NCBI GenBank assembly: GCA_900549885.1
Contig: URQA01000002.1
Location: forward strand, 4,469 to 68,468
Direction of reading: 5' to 3'
Origin: an uncultured Eubacteriales bacterium
GTDB lineage: Bacteria; Bacillota; Clostridia; Oscillospirales; Oscillospiraceae
Length of the DNA stretch: 64,000 bases
Position 1 is the first letter of the stretch, and every line of letters begins with the position of its first letter. The translations under genes and the position numbers were made by a program. The notes under the pieces were generated by a model. The model was given only the letters and a program-made list of their open reading frames with translations, was not told where the DNA came from and did not search any database. Shown one piece after another: positions 55,016-62,531 of the stretch.

Positions 55016-56329
55016 TTATATTCCGTCTTTCGACGGCAAAACGATTTCAGAGGGGCAACCCTGGACGATGTTGCCCTCCAGATCCTCGCCCCACAGCATC
55101 ACTTCGCAGCAGTGCTCGCCCTGGTCGTTGATGTACTTGTCCGTGACCACTGCCCGGCCAATGCAGGTGTCGCCCTGGCTGCCATGGCGGTCGCAGTCCC
55201 TGCCTTCCATGCCGGGCACCTTCATGAACTCCGCCTTGCACATATCCCAGTCCCGCAGCTCCTGGAAGAAGGGGAAGAACCGCCAGCTGAACCGGGACAC
55301 CCGGCCCTTGTTGCCCACAAAGTTGGTCAACGTCCGGGCAATCAGCCGGGCGCCGGTGTCGTTGTACCATACGCCCCGGGCCCCGTCGGTGTTGATGTTC
55401 CGGTTGCCAAAATGGAGGGCCGTCTCGTCCAGGAACGCGCCATAGCGGTCCCGGAAGGTTACGGCCCGCATCTTTGGATCCATCAGTTCCTCCCGGGAAT
55501 AAATGGACAAATCCCCAATATCGTACCAGTACATCATGTGCATATAAGTCACCGGGCCATCAGAGCAGGTCTTGGGCAGCTCAAAACCCACAGGCACATC
55601 CTCCCAGAAGGGAGTGTCGTCCCCCATGATCTTCTCCTGGTCCCAGATCTCCTTCATCCGCTCATAGTCCGCGTCAGTGGTGTAGTGGCCGGAAGGGGCG
55701 TACTTGGTCCAGCTTTCTTGGTTTTCCGAGAACGTGGGGCGCTTGCTGTCGTCCAGCAGCTGCCGGTAATATTCCCGGACAGAGCCAGACAGGTGCATGA
55801 CCACCTTGCCGCTTTCGTCCACCTTGTCCGCCTCGCCTCCCATACACCAGCGGCGCAGTTCATCGTTGGGGTGGGTACGCTCCTCAAAGAACTTTCTGAC
55901 ATTGGTCTCTCGGAGCAGATCACCCGCATAGATGTTGCGGTTGTAGTGGATATCCGTACCGTCATTGGTGTAGTAGAAGCGGCTGGCCATATCCTTGGGG
56001 AACTGGGGCACCACCATAATGGGGGGCATGGCCTCAAACCCGGGGTAGGCGGGTACGCTGGGATGTCCATGGGCCCGGGCATAGGCCGGGTCGTTATAAA
56101 GGGGGTCATAGGGATTCCACTTCTTGTTGTAGGCGATGATCTCTTCCTCTGTGTAACGTCTAGGCCTCATGAACGGAGGAAGGGAGTCCTCGTCATCCGG
56201 GTCCATGGGCGGCATCCCCGGCGGTCCGGGCATTGTGCGCTTGCCATGATAGATGTCCCAGCGCAGTTGGACCTCTTCTTTTTCAAAGTCCATATATTCT
56301 CCCGGCTGGAACAAGCAGTATTCACTCAT
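55016..56329 (-). CDS. Double-hotdog dehydratase (MaoC/FAS1-like)
   Basis: This is a 437-residue cytoplasmic protein with two probable hotdog domains. The N-terminal one (about 65-180) carries WNPYDPLYNDPAYA and IHYNRNIYAGDLLRE, like FAS1-type dehydratases. The C-terminal one (about 295-435) carries ARLIARTLTNFVGNKG, GDTCIGRAVVTDKY and a final SEIVLP, like MaoC enoyl hydratases. The first 50 residues are Pro/Met/Asp-rich and unassigned. It is the first gene of operon D, is divergent from an AraC gene and has a paralogue at the left window edge that also belongs to a transporter operon. Hydration or dehydration of a CoA ester or a similar compound is the likely reaction. Confidence 0.82.
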   Translation of the reverse strand: MSEYCLFQPGEYMDFEKEEVQLRWDIYHGKRTMPGPPGMPPMDPDDEDSLPPFMRPRRYTEEEIIAYNKKWNPYDPLYNDPAYARAHGHPSVPAYPGFEAMPPIMVVPQFPKDMASRFYYTNDGTDIHYNRNIYAGDLLRETNVRKFFEERTHPNDELRRWCMGGEADKVDESGKVVMHLSGSVREYYRQLLDDSKRPTFSENQESWTKYAPSGHYTTDADYERMKEIWDQEKIMGDDTPFWEDVPVGFELPKTCSDGPVTYMHMMYWYDIGDLSIYSREELMDPKMRAVTFRDRYGAFLDETALHFGNRNINTDGARGVWYNDTGARLIARTLTNFVGNKGRVSRFSWRFFPFFQELRDWDMCKAEFMKVPGMEGRDCDRHGSQGDTCIGRAVVTDKYINDQGEHCCEVMLWGEDLEGNIVQGCPSEIVLPSKDGI

Positions 56330-56505
56330 TGCATCCCACTCCTTTTTGCAGTAATATGCCCAACTTTTTACTTTTTTTCACATGCTTTTTATTCATTTCC
56401 TCTAGTCAACAGCTTACATGATTCCCTATTCCCGCACAAGACACAACCTTGTCATTTTTGCGTCAAGTAGCACCAGTAAAAAACGGGATTTTATTTGTTT
56501 CCAAT

Positions 56506-56534
56506 TTGACATGTCGTGCAAAAAATGTTATAAA
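56506..56534 (+). promoter_or_regulatory. Strong sigma-70 promoter of the AraC gene
   Basis: A perfect TTGACA (56506-56511) and TATAAA (56529-56534) are 17 bp apart. The start site would be near 56541, about 28 bp before the start codon. Confidence 0.8.
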
Positions 56535-56568
56535 CAGATGAGCTTTCTGTCATTTTGGGGTGATTACT

Positions 56569-57879
56569 TTGAATCAGGCCGCTTCTGACCGTGCGGAACA
56601 ACTGGCACATCAGCCGCTCTCCCTCTCCGAATATCGAAATCAACTGGTCCGCTTAAAGAATATGGCTTTGCTGTGTCATTGTTCTGCTGAACTCAACCAA
56701 GGCACTCTTCTTTTTTTCAGCGTCAACAATATGTTTCTGGGCAAGGGAGACTGCTTTGTAATCTTGTTCTCTGAATTGGGGAGTCCTATCCCCAAAAAAG
56801 AGCATGGGGAAGATCTGTACGGCCGGGTCTATCTCTATGCTCTCATTGATGAGATTCTTTCTGAGGTGCTGGGCGGTCACTTTTCCTATTACAGCGCGGA
56901 ATTGGACGGCCGGCTGGTGGCCATCATCCATTTCCCCCTGGGGCTGCTTCCCTCCCATGCCGACGATCTGCCTCTTCTCCTCCAAAGCAGCTGCGGAGAG
57001 GTTACCCAGCTGTGTCGGGACCGTTATGATTTAAATGTGGCGGCCTATGTCAGCGACCGCGTATCGGACATCACCTCTATCTCCATGGTCTACCACAAAC
57101 TGCTCAACCTGGTCACGCTACACCGCTATTTGCAGTTCACCCCCGCCACCCCGGTTATTCTCGTCACACCGCCCCCACCCACCGAGCAGATGGAGCCATT
57201 TCCCGTGCGTCAACTGGCGCAGGGGCTGGCCAATGCGGTCCTGGATGGCGAAGGGTATCATTCGTTTGCTGACCAGGCCCTCGATCAAATCTCCCATTTC
57301 ACCCTTTTTTCTGCGGATGAGCTGCGTACCCGGTTTGGCGATTTTTTTGAGGCATTTTGCAGTGAGCTTCGCTTCCGCGGCGTTCCTTTTCAAAATGACC
57401 AGCTGAGGATGGAAAACTTTTCCCTTATTAATGAATCCCACACCTGGCAGGAGCATGTGGCATGGTTCCACTCTGTTCTGGACCGCATCGAAGCCTCGTA
57501 CAATACCCAGTCGTCAGAATTTCGTCAAGCCTGCCTGGAACAGCTTCTTGACTGTGTGGACCACCATATCGGCGATGTAAACCTCAACACCGCTATGTTG
57601 GCGGAATCCACCGGGTTTTCTCTGCATCAGGTCAAGCTGGCATTTCGCCAGCAGATGCAGACCTCTCCCACCCGCTACATCCGGTCCTGCCGCCTGGCCA
57701 GATCCGCTCAACTATTGCTAGACAGCGACTACAGCGTGGCCCAGATCAGCGCCTGCTGCGGGTTTGGCAGTCTGGAGACCTTTCACCGGGTATTTCGGCA
57801 GGAGTACGGTATTTCCCCTGGAAAATTTCGAAAGCTTCGTTCCGTGTCTCAAGAAGCTCACCCAGCGTCCCACCTGTAG
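56569..57879 (+). CDS. AraC-family transcriptional regulator
   Basis: This 436-residue protein has a long unassigned N-terminal part (about 330 residues, no receiver motifs) and a C-terminal AraC DNA-binding domain (LNTAMLAESTGFSLHQVKLAFR and VAQISACCGFGSLETFHRVFR). The start is uncertain: GGGGTGAT lies 4 bp ahead of TTG 56569, whereas the in-frame GTG 56560 has no clear site, so I chose the TTG. It is divergent from operon D, with 239 bp between the starts, and is its likely regulator. Confidence 0.9.
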   Translation: MNQAASDRAEQLAHQPLSLSEYRNQLVRLKNMALLCHCSAELNQGTLLFFSVNNMFLGKGDCFVILFSELGSPIPKKEHGEDLYGRVYLYALIDEILSEVLGGHFSYYSAELDGRLVAIIHFPLGLLPSHADDLPLLLQSSCGEVTQLCRDRYDLNVAAYVSDRVSDITSISMVYHKLLNLVTLHRYLQFTPATPVILVTPPPPTEQMEPFPVRQLAQGLANAVLDGEGYHSFADQALDQISHFTLFSADELRTRFGDFFEAFCSELRFRGVPFQNDQLRMENFSLINESHTWQEHVAWFHSVLDRIEASYNTQSSEFRQACLEQLLDCVDHHIGDVNLNTAMLAESTGFSLHQVKLAFRQQMQTSPTRYIRSCRLARSAQLLLDSDYSVAQISACCGFGSLETFHRVFRQEYGISPGKFRKLRSVSQEAHPASHL

Positions 57880-58313
57880 AACGCCGCCCACAGGATATCC
57901 GGCCGTCCGCCGCAAATAGGCCGGCACCAAGGACGGATGCCCCGGGCTGGCGAAACATTGTGCGCGCTCATCTGCCCGCCCTGCGCATTTGCGTTATACC
58001 CCCTCTTCATCACAGGCAGTATTAATTATCACCTCATGAGGTGCCCGTCCACGAATCGGAACGCCGTCGCATACTGGTTCAGCGCCCGCTTCTGGGGAAT
58101 CAGCTCCTTAGTCCTGATACCCCCCATTGGTCAGGTGCTCCAGTGCGTCGTCAAGCCCCCATCACATATACATCATAATGGGGTTAATACTAATTGGGGG
58201 GAATGATTTTATTCCTATTATTTAGACAAAGGTGCAGAAACACGACACAAAATTCGAAATAAGGCTGCGTAAGAAAAGCTGACGGATATTAAAATATGGG
58301 AAGCAGGTAGTTT
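57880..58313. other. 434-bp region without a supported gene
   Basis: Short frames on both strands lack ribosome sites and family resemblance. The right end (from about 58150) turns A/T-rich and leads to the flavodoxin genes. It may hold a decayed gene, but I cannot name it. Confidence 0.4.
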
Positions 58314-58829
58314 ATGAAGCAACTGATATTAAGCGATAGACCATTGAATTTGCCTGAAATGAGCCATACTTCTATAGAGTTTGTAGACCTGTCTAAGCTA
58401 AAAATCGCCAACTGCATTGGTTGTTTCGGATGTTGGACAAAAACCCCTGGAAAGTGTGTCATCCGGGATGACGCAGTTAAGGTCTACCCCCGGATTGCGG
58501 AAAGTAATCGTGTGCTGTATATCAGCAGAGTGAAATACGGGAGCTATGACACTGTCATGAAAACCGTACTGGAACGGGCAATCCCCATCCAGCAGGCATT
58601 TATCCGTTTGCTACATGGAGAAACACATCATATCCAGCGCAATGTGGTTCCCAAGCAAGCCACAATTATCGGATATGGCGAAATTTCCAAGGAGGAGCAG
58701 GATATTTTCCGTCAGCTGGTTATACGCAACGCAAATAACATGAACTTCGAACACTATGAGGTTGTCCTTGTATCAGAGGATACTTTGGAGCAAGCGGTCA
58801 AGGAGGTGTTGTCGGCATGGGAAATATAA
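58314..58829 (+). CDS. Flavodoxin-like NAD(P)H-dependent reductase, short form
   Basis: This 171-residue protein carries the pattern CIGCFGCWTKTPGKCVIRDD, which is characteristic of the iron-sulfur-flavoprotein/NADPH-dependent FMN reductase group. It lacks the usual N-terminal beta strand with a Ser-rich FMN loop (it starts MKQLILSDRPLNLPEM), so it may be shortened at the front. The base composition is clearly more A/T-rich than in the surrounding operons. It overlaps the next gene by 13 bp; the pair probably works together as one electron-transfer unit. Confidence 0.78.
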   Translation: MKQLILSDRPLNLPEMSHTSIEFVDLSKLKIANCIGCFGCWTKTPGKCVIRDDAVKVYPRIAESNRVLYISRVKYGSYDTVMKTVLERAIPIQQAFIRLLHGETHHIQRNVVPKQATIIGYGEISKEEQDIFRQLVIRNANNMNFEHYEVVLVSEDTLEQAVKEVLSAWEI

Positions 58830-59422
58830 TGATTATGAACGCAAGTCCCAGAGCGCCAAAATCAAACTCGAAGCAATACGCCAGAATCTTTTCTGAGAAC
58901 TGCCATATGCAGACAGAGTATTTTAACCTCACTAAAACAAATCATATGGAGCTCGCCCACACAATGGAGAGGTTTTCCGATGTTTTGTTCGTATTCCCGC
59001 TCTATGTCGATGGAATCCCTGTAACTCTCCTAAACTTTTTAAAAGCATTGGAGAATAGCCCCCCTCAGCACAAGCCAGTTGTATCTGTTTTAATCAACTG
59101 CGGCTTTTTGGAGCCAGAGCAGAATAGCATTGCTGTTAAAATGATCCAACTGTATTGCAGAAACTATGGCTATCCAATTGGCTCCGTCCTAAAGATCGGT
59201 GGCGGAGAGGCCATTCTAACAACTCCCTTCCGCTTCCTGGTAAAGGGTAAGATAAAAAAACTGGCGCGCTCTATAACCTCTGCCAACTATCGGGAACTGC
59301 GGGTTACTATGCCGCTCCCCAAGAGCATCTTTATCAAAGCCGCTTCAACATACTGGGAAAACTACGGAAAGCGAAACGGCATTACCAAAGAAGATATGAA
59401 AACCATGCAAATTGAAGCGTGA
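58817..59422 (+). CDS. Flavodoxin-like NAD(P)H-dependent oxidoreductase
   Basis: This 201-residue protein begins MGNIMIMNASPRAPKSNSKQYARIF, a flavodoxin-fold start with the phosphate-binding NASPR loop. DVLFVFPLYVDGIPVTLLNFLK fits the second FMN-contact region. It overlaps the upstream flavodoxin-like gene by 13 bp. Lower GC content and the broken integrase just downstream suggest that the two genes arrived by horizontal transfer. Confidence 0.8.
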   Translation: MGNIMIMNASPRAPKSNSKQYARIFSENCHMQTEYFNLTKTNHMELAHTMERFSDVLFVFPLYVDGIPVTLLNFLKALENSPPQHKPVVSVLINCGFLEPEQNSIAVKMIQLYCRNYGYPIGSVLKIGGGEAILTTPFRFLVKGKIKKLARSITSANYRELRVTMPLPKSIFIKAASTYWENYGKRNGITKEDMKTMQIEA

Positions 59423-59510
59423 AGCGTTGGCGGCAGGCCCTATCGTGGGATGGAGCGCCCCGCCTACATAGCCAGTAAGCCAGCCGTACTTGAATGCAAT
59501 TACAGCCGAA

Positions 59511-59550
59511 AACAGCCATGGAGCTATTAAAATAATGCTCCATGGCTGTT
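59511..59550 (+). terminator. Hairpin after the flavodoxin-like gene pair
   Basis: AACAGCCATGGAGC (59511-59524) pairs perfectly with 59537-59550 around a 12-base A/T-rich loop. Only a weak T-rich tail (CTTGTAG) follows. Confidence 0.6.
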
Positions 59551-59818
59551 CTTGTAGATACATGCTATATGTTATAGTAAATGGTATGGTGCTTTCCGTT
59601 TAGGAACAGGATTATCCTCCGGCCGCAGCACCAAGCCTATGCTATTTTGATGGCCTGACGGCAGAAAAGATAGAGGAAGAGGTACAGGAATCCCCCGCTC
59701 TCCAAGAAATGATAACTTGGCGGGAACAGCTGGGCGAAAAATGCGGCCTGGATCTGACCGCAAAAAAGCGGATGACCTTGATAAACTGACCCGACTCATC
59801 GGAATAGCCCAATATTTT

Positions 59819-60141
59819 CCCCGAAGAAATTGTTCGCTACTATATGTTCTGCAAAACTAGCGCAGATCTAGGCTATGACAAGTCAACTGCGTTCCTCATC
59901 CCAGTGCGGCAAAGTCCTTGTCCGGTAGAAGCAACGGCTGGCACTGGCAACATTCGCTTCCACAACCTGCGGCATGCTTTTGCTACTCTCTCTGCAAAAC
60001 GGCTTGGATGTATCGGCTCTGTCCCATACTCTGGAGCACTTCGCTGGCTTCACCCCGGACAACTTCACCCAGCCCCCTGCAAATGCGGCGGGAAGCGGCA
60101 GCGTCATTGACCAGACGATGTGGGACTACGCAAAAATATAG
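59819..60141 (+). pseudogene. Broken tyrosine recombinase (phage-type integrase) C-terminus
   Basis: One frame encodes IRFHNLRHAFATLS, matching the conserved second active-site box (HxLRH) of tyrosine recombinases. After about 59995 the continuation LQNGLDVSALSHTLEHFAGFT and VIDQTMWDYAKI lies in another frame, ending at TAG 60139-60141. Loss of one CT in a CTCTCTCT run explains the shift. No N-terminal part survives. Other decayed coding pieces without a match lie at about 59640-59800 (DGLTAEKIEEEVQESPALQE). The remaining sequence to 60299 shows no gene. Confidence 0.8.
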
Positions 60142-60299
60142 GCCCGGACGGGTATCCATCCGGGCCGCACTGCGGTTTCGGGCCATTATACTTGAACCAA
60201 ATCGTTATGCTCCCGTGCTTCTAAATCTTGGATCTACCCGTGGTAATAGCGATGGCCGTAATCGAAGAAACGACACGCCAGACAAAATCGGAGCACCAC

Positions 60300-61328
60300 T
60301 TATTGATTGCAATATGCTGCGATATAGCGGGCGATCGCCCCCTCCACCTCCTCCTGGCACAGGGGATAGACCATGCCGTGGCCCGCCCCGGCGGCTTCCA
60401 GATACTCCACCGGCCCGGCGTACGTTTCGGCGAACTGCGCCACCGTCTGGGTATCCACGATCGTGTCCGCCCCCGCCGCCAGCAGGAGGATGGGGGTCTG
60501 CGCCCCCTGCGTGGCCTCCACGGCGGAGAACTCCCCCATAGAGCGGCCGTCCGGCAGCACCTTCCGGGCGTTCCAGTCGATCAGGGGCATCAGCAGGCCG
60601 GGGATGCCGAACTGCTCCCGGAGCAGATAGCGCGCCGCGTCGTACAGCTCGATCACCGGGCTCTCCGCCACCAGGAAGGCCACCCGCTCCTCCCCGGCGC
60701 TCCACAGCGCCGCCGAGGCGCCCAGGTCCTGCCCGTGGAGGATATAGGTCTGTCCGCCATAGCGGCTGTCCAGATGGTCCATCCAGTCCACCAGGTCCCG
60801 GCTCTCGTACTCGCCCCAGGTCACCTGGTATCCCTCGCTCTCCCCATGGGAGCGCAGGTCCGGAATAAAGATGTTGTACCCCTGCTCCGCGTAGAAGGGC
60901 ACATAGAGCAGGTCGCTCTCCCGGCTGCCGTCAAAGGGGTGCAGGGCGATCACGGTGACGTTGCTCCCGGCGTCATAGAAGTCGCCCTCCAGGGCCAGGC
61001 CGTCCGCCGTGGCGGAGATGGAGAGGGTCTCCCGTAGGTGGGTCTGCCGCCAATCGTCGTACTGCTGCTGGAGGGGGAGCAGCAGCTCCTCGTCCTCCTG
61101 GGTGCGCGCCAGGCCGTCCATCTCGGTCAAGATGGAGGTCGTCCCCTCATAGTGCCCCAGGAACATATTCACATAGCCTTGGGGATACCGGACCAGCCAG
61201 ACGCCGCCCAGGATCGCCACGATGGCCACAATGAAGATGATCCGGAAGCGCCGCTGCCGCCGCTTGTCCGTCTGCTCACCGGGGGTCTCCGGCTGGGGGC
61301 GCTGATCCCGTTGCTTTTTGAATCTCAT
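60300..61328 (-). CDS. Membrane-anchored alpha/beta hydrolase with Asp at the nucleophile elbow
   Basis: This 342-residue protein has a basic N-terminus, one membrane helix (about residues 28-47) and an outward-facing alpha/beta hydrolase domain. The oxyanion segment reads LHPFDGSRES and the nucleophile elbow HGQDLGASAA places aspartate at residue 201, where most relatives have serine. The acid (AGADTIVD) and histidine (GAGHGMVY) positions are present. I chose ATG 61328 behind AAGGAGG. It is 13 bp after a SurA/PrsA-like gene. It could be a dehalogenase- or epoxide-hydrolase-like enzyme or an inactive relative of serine hydrolases. Confidence 0.82.
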   Translation of the reverse strand: MRFKKQRDQRPQPETPGEQTDKRRQRRFRIIFIVAIVAILGGVWLVRYPQGYVNMFLGHYEGTTSILTEMDGLARTQEDEELLLPLQQQYDDWRQTHLRETLSISATADGLALEGDFYDAGSNVTVIALHPFDGSRESDLLYVPFYAEQGYNIFIPDLRSHGESEGYQVTWGEYESRDLVDWMDHLDSRYGGQTYILHGQDLGASAALWSAGEERVAFLVAESPVIELYDAARYLLREQFGIPGLLMPLIDWNARKVLPDGRSMGEFSAVEATQGAQTPILLLAAGADTIVDTQTVAQFAETYAGPVEYLEAAGAGHGMVYPLCQEEVEGAIARYIAAYCNQ

Positions 61329-61341
61329 CCTGGCTGCCTCC

Positions 61342-62427
61342 TTACAGTGCGATGGCCATGCCCAGCGCATGGGTGGCGGTGGTCCGGTCTGCCTGCCGCT
61401 GGGCGCGCCACTGGTCGTACCGCGCCTGCCACAGATCCTGTCTGGCCTGGATCGCCCGCGCGTCCTCGCCCTGGCCCAGGTAGCACACGGCCCACCAGCC
61501 CTTCTCCCCCTGGAGCAGGGCGGTCTCTCCTACGGCGGGCTGCCCCTGGAAGCACCACTGGGCCACCTCGTCCTCCAGGTCATCGGCGGCCATGTCCGTC
61601 CAGACGCCGTCCTGGGGGACCTCCTCCGCCCTGGTATAGGCCACGGCCATGGCGCAGAACCGCTCCGTGCCGCCCCCCTCCTGGGCCCAGCGGTCCAAAA
61701 AGGCCTCACCCAGCGTCTGGGCGTTGTCCCACTGGCGCTGCTCCGGCTGGCCGGACACCCGGTCGGCCTCCGCCTCGAAATAGGCCAGGGAGAGGTCGGC
61801 GGTGTAGTCCGCCGCCGTGCCCAGGGCGGCCACATAGTCCTCCACGTCCGCCTCGGAGGGGCCCAGCTCTTCCTCCAGGGCCTTGCGGTAGGACTCCGCC
61901 AGGATCTGGCCGGAGTACAGCTCCAGATACAGGTCCTGGGTCATACCCGTGTCATAGTAGGAGGTGAAATAGTCCCCCAGGCTCTTCAGCCCGGTGTCCA
62001 CGCAATACTGGCGCAGCTCCTCCAGCCGGGCGTCGCAGGCCGCCTGGACCTCCTCCTGCGCCGTATAGCCGGCCTCTTCCGCCGCCTCCAGCAGGAGGGT
62101 ATCCTCCTCCAGCGCCGTCAGGGCCTCCGCCTTGAAATGGTCCTGCCAGGTCTGCTCCCCGTCAAAGCTCTGGTCCTTGAGGGCCTTGCTCACATCCAGG
62201 CCCAGCTCGGCCAGATGCTCCGCATGCTCGTTGACGTAGTCATAATAGGCGTCATAGAAGTAGTAGCGAAACTCCAGGGCAGAATAGGACTGTCCATACA
62301 CTGTAACAGCGGGAACCATCCCCTGCAGCCAGCCGGTGTTGAGCAACAGCAGAACCAGGATCACCGGAATCAGAATGATCAGCGCCACATGGGGGGGTAG
62401 CTTGCCTTTCGCAGCAGTTTTTTTCAT
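61342..62427 (-). CDS. SurA/PrsA-like membrane-anchored protein (putative foldase)
   Basis: This 361-residue protein has a basic N-terminus, one membrane helix (about residues 15-35) and an extracellular helical domain rich in Glu, Ala and Gln (SALEFRYYFYDAYYDYVNEHA). The layout resembles SurA/PrsA peptidyl-prolyl isomerase-like proteins common in Clostridia, but I do not see a convincing parvulin domain, so it may be only the chaperone-like part. ATG 62427 has GAGGAG ahead. The hydrolase gene follows after 13 bp. Confidence 0.7.
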   Translation of the reverse strand: MKKTAAKGKLPPHVALIILIPVILVLLLLNTGWLQGMVPAVTVYGQSYSALEFRYYFYDAYYDYVNEHAEHLAELGLDVSKALKDQSFDGEQTWQDHFKAEALTALEEDTLLLEAAEEAGYTAQEEVQAACDARLEELRQYCVDTGLKSLGDYFTSYYDTGMTQDLYLELYSGQILAESYRKALEEELGPSEADVEDYVAALGTAADYTADLSLAYFEAEADRVSGQPEQRQWDNAQTLGEAFLDRWAQEGGGTERFCAMAVAYTRAEEVPQDGVWTDMAADDLEDEVAQWCFQGQPAVGETALLQGEKGWWAVCYLGQGEDARAIQARQDLWQARYDQWRAQRQADRTTATHALGMAIAL

Positions 62428-62471
62428 AGCGCACTCCTCTGTCATCGGGATAAGGGGTCAAGTCATGCAGA

Positions 62472-62503
62472 ACCGGAACGCCGGATGGTGCCGGCGTTCC
62501 GGT
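62472..62503 (-). terminator. Hairpin after the GntP permease gene
   Basis: ACCGGAACGCCGG (62472-62484) pairs perfectly with 62491-62503 around a 6-base loop. A weak TTCTG tail follows on the minus strand. It separates the permease gene from the foldase-like gene. Confidence 0.65.
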
Positions 62504-62531
62504 CCCTTGAAGTGGGAGGAATGGAAACAAA

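Noticed and set aside
56348..56361. Sigma-54-like GG-N10-GC on the minus strand upstream of the hotdog dehydratase gene
   Set aside because: The hexamers match poorly, and the start site would fall almost on the start codon, inside the ribosome site.
57937..58206. Possible small protein of 89 codons
   Set aside because: No ribosome site, no family resemblance and unusual composition.
60121..60166. Hairpin near the broken integrase as a tRNA or attachment site
   Set aside because: The stem is imperfect and there is no cloverleaf or T-loop sequence; it is better read as a leftover terminator.
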